Positions 16,229-24,852 of a stretch of 64,000 bases of DNA are shown here, in pieces. The stretch is from G963676205 sp964342525. GTDB taxonomy: Bacteria; Campylobacterota; Campylobacteria; Campylobacterales; Arcobacteraceae. Location: contig CAYFGQ010000002.1 in the NCBI GenBank assembly GCA_964342525.1, forward strand, positions 1 through 64,000, read 5' to 3'. A model generated the notes under the pieces. That model worked only from the letters and a program-made list of their open reading frames with translations. It ran no database searches and was not told the origin of the DNA. The translations under genes were made by a program, and so were the position numbers. Each line of letters opens with the position of its first letter. The first letter of the stretch is position 1.

Positions 16229-17383
16229 ATGATAAAAGCAAGTATAATATTTATTCTCAGTTTCATTCTTTCTTTTTATGTAATGTATCAAGAAAAATCA
16301 TTTAATGATGACACCATATATATTGGTACATCGATTCCCAAGACAAATATCATGGCTAGAGTTGGTAACTCAGTTGAGACAGGTGCGCTGGCATATTTTA
16401 AACATGCAAATGAAAACAATTTACTTAATGGAAAAAAAATTGAACTCATATCTTATGATGATAAATATGAGCCAGAATTAACTCTACAAAATGTATCAAA
16501 ATTAATCCATGAAGACAATATTTTTACCCTTTTTGGCATAGTTGGAACCCCAACAGTTAAAAATATTTTACCAATACTGAATGAGGATTCAGTTCCACTT
16601 TTTGCCACATTTTCAGGGGCTGCATTCTTAAGAGATCCAAATCAAAACTATATAAACTTTAGAAGTTCCTACCAAGAAGAGATAGAACAAACAGTAAAAT
16701 ATCTATATGAGAAAAAAGGTATCACAAGATTTGCGGTATTTTATCAAAATGATGACTATGGGGAAGAGGGATATATCTCTATTATCAATTCTTTAGAGAA
16801 AAGAGGATTAAAACTTCAAGCTGAAGGAAATTATAAAAGAAACACCCTATCAATCAAACATGCCTTTCATGAGATTAAAGATAAAGATCCTGAAGCTATC
16901 ATAATGGTGGGTGCATATAGAGCAAACAGTCTATTTATCCAAAAAGCAAAAATGGATAAAAACCTAAAAGATACAATCTTTTGTAATATCTCCTTTGGGG
17001 ATGCAAACTCTATGGTAAAAGAGCTTATTGATCAAGATGTATCTTTAGATAATCTACTATTTTCAGTTGTTGTGCCAAACTATCTTGATGACTCTATAGC
17101 AATTACTAGAGAGTATAAAAATATGATGAATAAATACTTTCCATATGAAGAGCTTAGTTTTATCTCCTTTGAGGCTTACCTATCTGCAAAGGTTTTAGTA
17201 GATGCTATAAATAGAATTGAAGGTAGTATTACAAGAAGTAAATTTAGAGATGCATTAGAGTTTACCCCAAGAAAAACCTTAGATGGTATAGATTTAAAGT
17301 ATAGAAACTCTCAGCTTCTAAACAAAATATATCTTTTTGAATATAAAGATTCTGGATTTAAGGAGATAGATTTTGAAAAATAG
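16229..17383 (+). CDS. Periplasmic ligand-binding protein of the LivK/branched-chain type, partner of a sensor kinase
   Basis: A 384-residue protein with an N-terminal hydrophobic segment (residues 3-20) acting as signal or anchor and a type I periplasmic binding fold (Peripla_BP_6): YIGTSIPKTN, GALAYFKHANE, FGIVGTPTVKNILPI, FRSSYQEEIEQ and YQNDDYGEEGY. It overlaps the next gene, a histidine kinase, by 11 nt and has no permease or ATPase near it. It is therefore more likely a periplasmic co-sensor than a transport component. It is divergent from the fdh operon, so formate or a related small molecule is a candidate ligand; this is inference. Confidence 0.8.
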   Translation: MIKASIIFILSFILSFYVMYQEKSFNDDTIYIGTSIPKTNIMARVGNSVETGALAYFKHANENNLLNGKKIELISYDDKYEPELTLQNVSKLIHEDNIFTLFGIVGTPTVKNILPILNEDSVPLFATFSGAAFLRDPNQNYINFRSSYQEEIEQTVKYLYEKKGITRFAVFYQNDDYGEEGYISIINSLEKRGLKLQAEGNYKRNTLSIKHAFHEIKDKDPEAIIMVGAYRANSLFIQKAKMDKNLKDTIFCNISFGDANSMVKELIDQDVSLDNLLFSVVVPNYLDDSIAITREYKNMMNKYFPYEELSFISFEAYLSAKVLVDAINRIEGSITRSKFRDALEFTPRKTLDGIDLKYRNSQLLNKIYLFEYKDSGFKEIDFEK

Positions 17384-18965
17384 CACCCTCTCCAAACTTC
17401 TATTTTTTTATGAAAAGCTAGACTTTAAATATAAAACTAGTTTCTTAGTTTTTATTATCGCTGGTGGTATGCTTTGGATCATCATCTTTTCTCAGCTTTC
17501 TGTATTTATTATCAAACATGACTTTGATATTTTATTTGAGACTAGAACACAAAATCTAATCAAACTAGAAAAGATAAAAGATACCTATAATGTAAATATC
17601 CAAGATACCCTTTTAGACTTAGCAGCAAAAGAGATAAGTTATAAACAAGCAAAAGATGTACTTGAACTAGGACTTGGTATTATCGATAAAAACTGGGATG
17701 AATATAAAAAGTCCACAAGTTTAGATGAAAGTGAGTCTTTTATAAAAGATTTACTAAGTGATGATCAAGGCTTTTATGAAAATAAAATCCTAAAACAAAA
17801 CATCATGAAAAATATCAATGAAAAACTAAATAAAATAAAAACCCAACTACAATATGGCTTACAATCTGAGCCAAGAACAAAAAAGCTAAGTGATATATAT
17901 CTACAAATAGACTCCATCTCAGTTTATATCACCAGTCTTATTAACTATGATCTATCCATAACAGTAAATGAAAAAAGAAATACCCAAAAGAATTTTAATA
18001 CAATCTTGATCCTATCAATCATCGCTATCTTTTTAGTATTTTTACTCTCAATTATACTATCAATCTTTATTATCAATAACTTTATGATCCTACACAACTC
18101 CCTAGAGCAAAAAGTAACAGATAAAACAAAAGAGCTAACAGAGCTAAATAATTACCTAGAGATAAAAGTATCAAAAGAGGTAGCACAAAATAGGAAAAAA
18201 GATATCATCATGTTCCAACAAGCTAGATTTGCCAGCCTTGGAGAGATGCTAAACAATATCGCCCACCAATGGAGACAACCACTTGGATCTTTAACTATGA
18301 TAGTTCAAGGTTTTCAAACAAAAAGTGACTTAGGGAAACTTACCCCTGAGTATATTGATGATAAAGTAAAAGATGCTTTGATGTTAGCAAATAATATGTC
18401 AAATACCCTAGAGGATTTTAAAAACTTTTTTAGACCAGATAAAACAAGAAAAGAGTTCTTTATCAAAGAGTGTTTAGAGCACTCCTTTGAGCTTTCAAAA
18501 TATATTCTTGATGAAAATGGTATCAAATCTATTTTAGAGATAAGAAAAGATATAAAAATAAATACTTTTTACAATGAACTATCCCATGTATTTTTAAATC
18601 TTATCAACAACTCAAAAGATGCTTTTTTAAGTACAGATGTAGATAAAAATGATAGAATTATAAAAGTTATAACAAAACTACACAAAGGCACACTTCATAT
18701 CAGTTTTATTGATAATGGTGGGGGAATACCAGATGAAGTTGCACCAAAAATATTTGAACCATACTATACAACAAAATATAAAAGTGCTGGAACAGGAATC
18801 GGTCTATATATGTCTAAACAGATCATAGAAAAACATATGGATGGAATCATCAGCCAAAAAAATATTATGCACAAAATAGATGGAAAAATAAATTATAAAT
18901 GTAGTTTATTTACTATAAAAATACCAACTAAAACAGATAAAGGGGAAATGGATGCAAAGCAATAA
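17373..18965 (+). CDS. Membrane sensor histidine kinase
   Basis: A 530-residue kinase with TM segments at about 23-47 and 210-236 around a 160-residue periplasmic helical domain. A coiled coil (245-280) leads to the H-box FASLGEMLNNIAHQWRQP with His298, then N, G1 (DNGGGIPDE) and G2 (GTGIGLYM) boxes. The AHQWRQP form of the H-box is typical of Campylobacterota kinases. It overlaps its neighbours on both sides, so binding protein, kinase and regulator form one signalling unit. It probably senses the ligand-bound periplasmic protein and controls genes such as the adjacent fdh operon. Confidence 0.9.
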   Translation: MKNSTLSKLLFFYEKLDFKYKTSFLVFIIAGGMLWIIIFSQLSVFIIKHDFDILFETRTQNLIKLEKIKDTYNVNIQDTLLDLAAKEISYKQAKDVLELGLGIIDKNWDEYKKSTSLDESESFIKDLLSDDQGFYENKILKQNIMKNINEKLNKIKTQLQYGLQSEPRTKKLSDIYLQIDSISVYITSLINYDLSITVNEKRNTQKNFNTILILSIIAIFLVFLLSIILSIFIINNFMILHNSLEQKVTDKTKELTELNNYLEIKVSKEVAQNRKKDIIMFQQARFASLGEMLNNIAHQWRQPLGSLTMIVQGFQTKSDLGKLTPEYIDDKVKDALMLANNMSNTLEDFKNFFRPDKTRKEFFIKECLEHSFELSKYILDENGIKSILEIRKDIKINTFYNELSHVFLNLINNSKDAFLSTDVDKNDRIIKVITKLHKGTLHISFIDNGGGIPDEVAPKIFEPYYTTKYKSAGTGIGLYMSKQIIEKHMDGIISQKNIMHKIDGKINYKCSLFTIKIPTKTDKGEMDAKQ

Positions 18966-19632
18966 TGATCTAAATATACTAAGTAGGTTTAATATTTTAT
19001 ACCTAGAAGATGATGAACAACTATTAAAACAAACTACAGATATATTAGAAGACTTTGTAAATAAAATCTACCCAGTAAGCACATCAAAAGAAGCAATGGA
19101 AGTTTTACTAAACAATAAAGTAGATGTGATCATCTCAGATATTTTACTTGAAGATGAAAATGGTATTGAGTTTTTACAATATCTAAAAAATGAGAAAAAT
19201 ATCAATATCCCTACAATTTTAACAACAGCTCACACAGATACAAAATACTTATTGGATGCTATCAAATTAAAAGTTGAAAACTATATTGTAAAACCTATCA
19301 ATATAAAAGAGCTTCTAAACACTTTATATGTAGTACTTCTACCAATAGCACAAAAAGAAGAACTATCAAAACAAAACAACCTGATCAAAGTGATCTCTTT
19401 AGTAACAGACTCAAAACAAGTAGATGTGATCAAGTTTATCTTAGATAATCTAGATAGTGAAAACCTATTTGTAGCATCATATACTGATATCATGGAAAAG
19501 ATCAGTATCTCAAAACCAACCCTGATCAAACTATTTAAAACCCTAGCAGAATATAATGTGCTAGTAAAAACACAACATAAAACTTATAGGTTTAATGAGA
19601 AAGCTTTGGAGGATATCTCTAGTCTTCTTTAA
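18952..19632 (+). CDS. Response regulator with a C-terminal helical output domain
   Basis: A 226-residue regulator. The receiver domain has acidic Asp20/Asp21, phospho-acceptor Asp63 (DVIISDILLEDENG), a Thr in TILTTAHTD and Lys in VKPI. The last 85 residues contain a helix-turn-helix-like stretch (YTDIMEKISISKPTLIKLFKTL) followed by a possible wing (VLVKTQHKTYRF), so I read it as a DNA-binding output related to winged-helix domains. It overlaps the kinase gene by 14 nt. It is the best local candidate to bind the type 2 operators. Confidence 0.85.
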   Translation: MQSNNDLNILSRFNILYLEDDEQLLKQTTDILEDFVNKIYPVSTSKEAMEVLLNNKVDVIISDILLEDENGIEFLQYLKNEKNINIPTILTTAHTDTKYLLDAIKLKVENYIVKPINIKELLNTLYVVLLPIAQKEELSKQNNLIKVISLVTDSKQVDVIKFILDNLDSENLFVASYTDIMEKISISKPTLIKLFKTLAEYNVLVKTQHKTYRFNEKALEDISSLL

Positions 19633-19643
19633 ACCCTTTTAAA

Positions 19644-19670
19644 TTTGTGGTCAAATTATTTGACCGCAAA
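19644..19670. terminator. Bidirectional terminator between the two-component operon and the radical SAM operon
   Basis: Arms TTTGTGGTCAAA and TTTGACCGCAAA form a 12-bp stem with one wobble and a 3-nt loop. It lies between two convergent genes (stops at 19632 and 19683) and serves both. Confidence 0.8.
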
Positions 19671-19682
19671 ACTTCAAACTTT

Positions 19683-20717
19683 TTAACATAAATCAAGTTC
19701 TCTCAAAAATGGACAACCATTTAAACAATCACTCTGTTGTTCACAACTATTACATCTATTACTATTAAAATGATTTTTAAATTGAGTAAATATTTTACTA
19801 TTATTCCAAATATCAATTAACGAATTTGAGATTAAGTCTTCTCCTTGAAAACTTTCTACCATAAAAGAACAAGGATACATTTTCAAATCCTCTGATATAT
19901 ATGCTGAAAACCTTCCTGCATCACATGCTTCAAGTGAGACAATATTATAGTTTTTCATATATTTCACAATTCCTGAAACCATACAACTATCAAAACCAAT
20001 TTTTATAGGCTGTTTATGATTATCTACCAACATAAAAAATTTTTGTATGTAAGAACTATTTTTTAGAAGAAGATTGTTATCTTTATTATTTCCTATTGGT
20101 TTATAATTTAAAAAAATTATTGCATTAGATTTTTCTAATAGTTTATGTCCATTTTCTAGTAATTTTATTGCACTTATAATTGATTTACTATTTAATACAT
20201 AATGTAAATTTACTCTAACCCCATATTCTTTAAATAAATCAACAGCTTTTTCAGTTACTTCATAAGGCTCATACATACTTACGGCAACAGCACCACAATA
20301 CTTTCTAGTTGCTTTCAATATCTCTTTTGTTAAACCTTTTCCATTCGTTGTATAAGAAGGAACAATATTATATTTTTCTCTTGTAATTTTTAATATTTCA
20401 ACAAAATCAGGATGTTGATTTGGATTTCCACCACCAAGCGCAACTTGAAATACATTAGTTTCTGATGCCTGTTTAATTATTATTTCATAGTCTTCTAAAG
20501 ACATATGATTACCCATTAAGTTTGAATTTTTATAACAAAAAGAACAACCTTGATCACACCAATTAGTAATAGATATATCTAAAAGTTCAGGTCCTTGTTT
20601 TGACCAAAATATTTCATCAACACCTTTTTCTTCTACTCTTGCAAAAAGACCTGTCTTTTGATTAAACATTACCTTATATTTTTGTTCAGGGTAATTTTTT
20701 AAAATTATTGAACTCAT
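19683..20717 (-). CDS. Radical SAM/SPASM-domain protein of the NACHT island
   Basis: A 344-residue enzyme with CX3CX2C (CDQGCSFC, near residue 54) for the SAM cluster, then GGGNPNQHPDF (the GGE-like motif) and a C-terminal SPASM domain: CDAGRFSAYISEDLKMYPC, then CNSCEQQSDC and LNGCPF, with a final Cys. SPASM enzymes mostly modify peptides or proteins. It starts 3 nt after the 139-residue gene whose N terminus (DFVTNSSSTSF) may be its substrate or recognition tag. Last gene of the five-gene operon that begins with the TM protein and the NACHT NTPase. Substrate and product are unknown. Confidence 0.85.
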   Translation of the reverse strand: MSSIILKNYPEQKYKVMFNQKTGLFARVEEKGVDEIFWSKQGPELLDISITNWCDQGCSFCYKNSNLMGNHMSLEDYEIIIKQASETNVFQVALGGGNPNQHPDFVEILKITREKYNIVPSYTTNGKGLTKEILKATRKYCGAVAVSMYEPYEVTEKAVDLFKEYGVRVNLHYVLNSKSIISAIKLLENGHKLLEKSNAIIFLNYKPIGNNKDNNLLLKNSSYIQKFFMLVDNHKQPIKIGFDSCMVSGIVKYMKNYNIVSLEACDAGRFSAYISEDLKMYPCSFMVESFQGEDLISNSLIDIWNNSKIFTQFKNHFNSNRCNSCEQQSDCLNGCPFLRELDLC

Positions 20718-20720
20718 TTA

Positions 20721-21140
20721 TTACCAATAACAATTAGTATAATTAAAAAATATTTTTTCATTTTCTTCTTCAAAATGATCACAACATATAAAACTTGTTA
20801 ATTGACCTTCTCCATCACTACTTAAAGTTCCTATGTAAGTCTTTTTACCATTTTCTACAGCCTCTAAATATTTATTGTAAATATTTTCTGAAAATTCTCT
20901 CTTTAAAAAATCTTCTGCCGTAGAATAGCTTTCTCTCCAATATTTACTGCTAAGAGAGTCTTCTATTGTTGCCATATTTCTTTTAATATTATCATAAAGT
21001 TCACTCATCATTTCATAAAAATCTGATTCTTTTTTTACACCCATTAACTCTATAAAATCATCTTTTATTAATTCATTTTCTGTAATTATAATAAAAGAAG
21101 TAGAAGAACTATTAGTTACAAAATCTGTTCTAATTTTCAT
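20721..21140 (-). CDS. Small protein with N-terminal DFVTNSSSTSF motif, likely radical SAM partner or substrate
   Basis: A 139-residue protein beginning MKIRTDFVTNSSSTSF. As I recall, this type of start recurs in otherwise dissimilar uncharacterised bacterial proteins; I know of no assigned function. The middle is helical and acidic, and the end is Cys/aromatic-rich (FICCDHFEEEN, YTNCYW). It overlaps the upstream gene by 11 nt and lies 3 nt before the radical SAM gene. I infer that it is modified by, or recruits, that enzyme. It has no signal peptide or TM segment. Confidence 0.7.
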   Translation of the reverse strand: MKIRTDFVTNSSSTSFIIITENELIKDDFIELMGVKKESDFYEMMSELYDNIKRNMATIEDSLSSKYWRESYSTAEDFLKREFSENIYNKYLEAVENGKKTYIGTLSSDGEGQLTSFICCDHFEEENEKIFFNYTNCYW

Positions 21141-21537
21141 ATAACTCTGCCTTTAATAATTTATTTATCATTTCTTCAAATTCTTCAGGATACTCCATAA
21201 GCTGCATTAATCTATAATTTATAAGCCTATGCATATGTCCTCTAAAAATTTTGTATTTACCACTTTCTAAATTATTAACTATAATTTTTATTAACTTTTC
21301 TTCTAAGTGTGGATATTTATGATACAAAAATTCATAAAAATTCTCATATTCACTATAATATTTTTTATACTCATCTTCTAAATCGACAGTCGATTTAGTT
21401 AAAACATTATAAATACTCTTTAATTGTCTATAAAAATAACTATTTTTTATAACTTCTGCTTTCTCTAAAAATTTATCCTCGGTGATATTACAAGGAAGTA
21501 AAACAATATGCTCTTCCCTATCATTCATAATAATCAT
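21130..21537 (-). CDS. Unknown helical protein of the NACHT island
   Basis: A 135-residue, charged, mostly helical protein with many Tyr, Glu and Lys residues and no recognisable domain. The ATG at 21537 overlaps the NTPase stop codon as ATGA, and the gene overlaps the following one by 11 nt, so its translation is coupled to both. A second ATG at 21528 is possible. It could be an adaptor or effector in the system; nothing in the sequence decides this. Confidence 0.65.
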   Translation of the reverse strand: MIIMNDREEHIVLLPCNITEDKFLEKAEVIKNSYFYRQLKSIYNVLTKSTVDLEDEYKKYYSEYENFYEFLYHKYPHLEEKLIKIIVNNLESGKYKIFRGHMHRLINYRLMQLMEYPEEFEEMINKLLKAELYEN

Positions 21538-24122
21538 ATTTCTATATCCTCATACAAACTTTCAATATCTTTATACGTTCCATCTATATACTTAAAAATA
21601 CTAACTCTATGCTCTTCATCTTTTTTTATTAAAAGTTCAAAATGATCAATTTGTTCTTTATTAAAAAAATCACTCTTATTAGAATATATTGTTCGTAAAA
21701 AGTATTCTTGCTGATTTTTTAAAAGCCCCTCATCTAACTCAATATATTCATTAAATATTTTTTGACAAAACTCTTTATCAAAATCAATTTCATTTTCTAT
21801 ATGAAAATTAAACAATTTCCATATCTCTATTCTCACTTTCTCAATTTTTATATCATGGTACTTTAACAATATTTTTTTTGAATATTCTTTATATTTATCT
21901 ATATACTTTTCTAATAGCTCTACTAGTTCATATGGAACACTACCATATTCTTCTTCATCTTCAATACCTAAAAGTAAAAACATAAATTCAAATATATTAT
22001 GTAATTGGTATTCTTGGTTACAATCTCTTTTTTCTAAAATATCTTCTAATTGTTTCATCATAGATAGTATTTTCCCTTTTCTACTCTCAAAAGGATGATA
22101 GCCATAAGGATCATGTTTTATTTTAAAATTTTTATTTATAATTTTGTCATATTCTTCATCAGTAAGTGAAATAATAATCTCAAATAAAGTAAAAATATTT
22201 AAATTTTTATATTCTTTAGTATGATGTCTATACATTAAAATTTCAATTATATATTTAGCATAATCAAAATCTAAATGAAATAATTCTTTAATTTTTTCAA
22301 TATCAGAAATATCAATGTCATTATCATCTACAGAAAAGATATTTTGTATAAATAGACTGTTAAAATTCACATATCCTTCTAAAAATGACAATTTATCACG
22401 ATATAAATTTTGTCTAGATTTAAAAAACAAATATTTTTCAATACCTTCTATAACTGTATTATTTGAAGTTTGTGCTTCTAAAAAATTTTTTATATCAATT
22501 TTATTTGAAACTAAATAGTTTGCAACTAAAAAATCTCTAAATTCATCAAATGTAAAATTTAGGACCTCCTTATTAGCAAAAACATTTAATTCATCATAAA
22601 TCAAATCTTTTCTAAAAAAGATATCTGCATCTACTATATGATTTAATAGATCTTTATTTATACTTTCTAGTTCTTCAAATGGAATATTAATATATTGATT
22701 TTTTTCTACCATAAATTTTAAGATTTCATTAAACAATTTTTTAAAATCTGAAACTGAATAAGGACTTATATTATTAATCTGTTCTTGTTTAAAATCAAAG
22801 TAATATTTAAATAATTTATCTTTATATATATCATAAATCTGTACTGTTGGAGCATTGGGGTTTGTTTTTTGACCATAAACTTCACAAAAAATTCTTAATA
22901 ATAAAAAGTCATTAACTAATACCTTTTGTACATTATAAAAAACACTATTTTTTACTTGAAAATATTTAAAATAAGAATCTATAAGTCTCTTTTCTAGATA
23001 CTCAGGTAATTCTTTTTTATTATATCTATGATACATATCCATATAGTTATCTAAAGTTAACATCTTTTTGTCAAAAGTTGGATTATTGAATATTTTAAAC
23101 CTTTGATTAAAGTATTCCGAACGACATGTATAAATTAGTCTAATAAAAGGTTTATTTAAAATCTTTTCTGTAAAAGAGTATAACTTTTTTGAAAAATTTT
23201 CAATATCTGAGTTTTCATTTAAACCATCAATAATTATGGTGAAAGTGGTATTTTTTTTAGAACAAAGTGTTTCCATATCAATTAAAAACTCTTCAAAAGT
23301 TATATCTTGATTATCAAAGTTATATATATTCCTTAAGATCATCTCTTCAATTTGTTCTTGATTTAAATTGTTAAACTCATTTCCTGTAAACATTACACAT
23401 GGTAAATCTTTTTTTAAAATCACATTGTCAACAAAATCACATATCAAGTTAGTTTTCCCCTGACCTGCTTTTTCTGTTAATAGAATTAAACTCTTATTCA
23501 ATAATTCAAAATCTTTTTGAAAATCATCTAAAAACCATTTATATCTATCATAAATTGTTTCATTAACTACAAATAATTTATATTGTTCTTCTGATAAACT
23601 TTTTTCTATTTCTTCTCTTTTACCTCTTACTATTGGCAAATCTTTTTTAAACTTACTAAAATAGTTTAATATTAAATTTGTATTTAAAGATACATCTTGT
23701 AATGTTTTTGCATTTAATAAATTTTTATCTATTTTTAGTTCATAAGTCTCTAAACCTAATGTATCTAAAGTTTCATTGAGAGATTCAAATGTAACTTTAT
23801 CTATTTCATTTATATTTTTATTATAAAACAACACTGGTTGAACTAAATATCTAAGATTTTCTTTCACATCATTTAATTCTAAAAATACTTCAGGTATATA
23901 TTTATGATTACTTTTAAACTGTTCTAGCTTAGTTACTAATTGTCTATTTAATAAGTTTTCTAAGTTTACATAATACTTTTTGGATTGAACCTTTTTATAT
24001 ATAAAGCGTTTTACTCCACCAATTGATATTCTAAATTTATTTATATTTATATTTATATTTTGCTGAATAACACCATTTCTATTATCAGTATTTTTAACTT
24101 CATTTTTATATTTACTAGACAT
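21534..24122 (-). CDS. NACHT-type STAND NTPase with an N-terminal amyloid-like signalling motif
   Basis: An 862-residue protein. Walker A EKAGQGKT is at 217-224, Walker B TIIIDGLNEN at 295-304 and the sensor arginine in YTCRSEYF near 334; FTFDEFRDFLVANYL (523-537) is the helix that follows the NTPase core in NACHT proteins. The last 300 residues are helical with no clear WD or TPR repeats and would be the sensor. Residues 7-21 carry the motif N-x-V-K-N-T-x-N-x-x-G-x-I-x-Q found twice in the adjacent TM protein, followed by an Asn/Ile alternation. This suggests nucleotide-driven assembly that seeds the TM partner, as in fungal NWD2/HET-s and bacterial NLR systems. Probable anti-phage or cell-death role. 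Confidence 0.88.
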   Translation of the reverse strand: MSSKYKNEVKNTDNRNGVIQQNINININKFRISIGGVKRFIYKKVQSKKYYVNLENLLNRQLVTKLEQFKSNHKYIPEVFLELNDVKENLRYLVQPVLFYNKNINEIDKVTFESLNETLDTLGLETYELKIDKNLLNAKTLQDVSLNTNLILNYFSKFKKDLPIVRGKREEIEKSLSEEQYKLFVVNETIYDRYKWFLDDFQKDFELLNKSLILLTEKAGQGKTNLICDFVDNVILKKDLPCVMFTGNEFNNLNQEQIEEMILRNIYNFDNQDITFEEFLIDMETLCSKKNTTFTIIIDGLNENSDIENFSKKLYSFTEKILNKPFIRLIYTCRSEYFNQRFKIFNNPTFDKKMLTLDNYMDMYHRYNKKELPEYLEKRLIDSYFKYFQVKNSVFYNVQKVLVNDFLLLRIFCEVYGQKTNPNAPTVQIYDIYKDKLFKYYFDFKQEQINNISPYSVSDFKKLFNEILKFMVEKNQYINIPFEELESINKDLLNHIVDADIFFRKDLIYDELNVFANKEVLNFTFDEFRDFLVANYLVSNKIDIKNFLEAQTSNNTVIEGIEKYLFFKSRQNLYRDKLSFLEGYVNFNSLFIQNIFSVDDNDIDISDIEKIKELFHLDFDYAKYIIEILMYRHHTKEYKNLNIFTLFEIIISLTDEEYDKIINKNFKIKHDPYGYHPFESRKGKILSMMKQLEDILEKRDCNQEYQLHNIFEFMFLLLGIEDEEEYGSVPYELVELLEKYIDKYKEYSKKILLKYHDIKIEKVRIEIWKLFNFHIENEIDFDKEFCQKIFNEYIELDEGLLKNQQEYFLRTIYSNKSDFFNKEQIDHFELLIKKDEEHRVSIFKYIDGTYKDIESLYEDIEI

Positions 24123-24349
24123 TATTCTTGAATTATCTCTCCATTATCATTTGTAACATTTTTTATAATGTTAGTACTTTCACCACCTTGTTTTATTCTT
24201 CCTTTTCTATTTGATGTATTTTTAATAGTATTCTTTTTTGAAAAAAGCTTTTTACCTATTAAAAATAAAACAATTGTAATTATGGTAGAAATGATAATCC
24301 AAATAGTATTTATATTTAATGCTAAAGTATTTGCTTCTGTCGTATCCAT
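24122..24349 (-). CDS. Small single-TM protein with two C-terminal amyloid-like repeats (predicted membrane effector)
   Basis: A 75-residue protein: a short N-terminal part, one TM helix (about 15-32), a basic stretch (KKLFSKK) that would keep the C terminus in the cytosol, then two copies of one motif at residues 40-54 and 60-74, spaced by 20 residues. Both copies match N-x-I-K-N-x-x-N-x-x-G-x-I-x-Q and align with the N terminus of the NACHT NTPase encoded next. Stop and start of the two genes overlap by one base (TAATG). The layout is that of a membrane-acting effector that assembles on an NTPase-provided template. Confidence 0.8.
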   Translation of the reverse strand: MDTTEANTLALNINTIWIIISTIITIVLFLIGKKLFSKKNTIKNTSNRKGRIKQGGESTNIIKNVTNDNGEIIQE

Positions 24350-24380
24350 TTTTTACCTTTTAGTATATTTTAAAATTATA
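24350..24380 (-). promoter_or_regulatory. Probable promoter and ribosome-binding site of the NACHT island
   Basis: On the minus strand an extended -10 (TGC-TATAAT, with TATAAT at 24375-24380) lies about 25 nt upstream of the start, and AAAAGG (24355-24360) precedes the ATG. No good -35 is at the normal distance. Directly upstream the motif AATTAT occurs twice as a direct repeat, a possible binding site of the divergent XRE regulator. Confidence 0.45.
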
Positions 24381-24560
24381 GCAATTAAATACCATAATTC
24401 TGTCATAATTTATAAAAATTCTATCATCTTTTTCTATGCTAACTAAAATATATGTCAATTTGCAATGCTTTATATAAAACCACCATTATATAATGTCTCC
24501 AAACTATTATAAACATTTAGATATAATCTCCAATAAAATAAGATGTAAGGCAATACATTT

Positions 24561-24788
24561 ATGAGTGAAAAAGAAAACATAGTAAAAAAAGTTTGTAGTG
24601 AGTTTAATATCACACAAGCAGAGTTAGGAAGACAGTTAGATGTTCCTAGTTCTACCATTAGTACTTGGTCAAGTGGTAAAATTCCTAAAATGGCTCAAGT
24701 AGCATTGGAATTGATGCTTGAAAATAAAAGAAAAGATGAAATACTCGAAAGTATAAAAAAAGCACAAAGTGCGATAAATACAATATAA
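24561..24788 (+). CDS. XRE-type helix-turn-helix regulator
   Basis: A 75-residue DNA-binding protein with one helix-turn-helix (ITQAELGRQLDVPSSTISTWSSGKIP) and a C-terminal helix likely used for dimerisation. It is transcribed away from the NACHT island across a 211-nt shared region, so it is the obvious candidate to repress that operon. The ribosome-binding site TAAGG (24546-24550) lies in an 11-nt stretch (24542-24552) that is exactly complementary to the loop of a hairpin 350 nt downstream. A TATAAT box is at 24522-24527. Confidence 0.8.
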   Translation: MSEKENIVKKVCSEFNITQAELGRQLDVPSSTISTWSSGKIPKMAQVALELMLENKRKDEILESIKKAQSAINTI

Positions 24789-24852
24789 GCATAAATATTT
24801 ATCGAATTTTCGATCAATATTTAAAATTTATTCGAAAAATAGAATAAAATAC

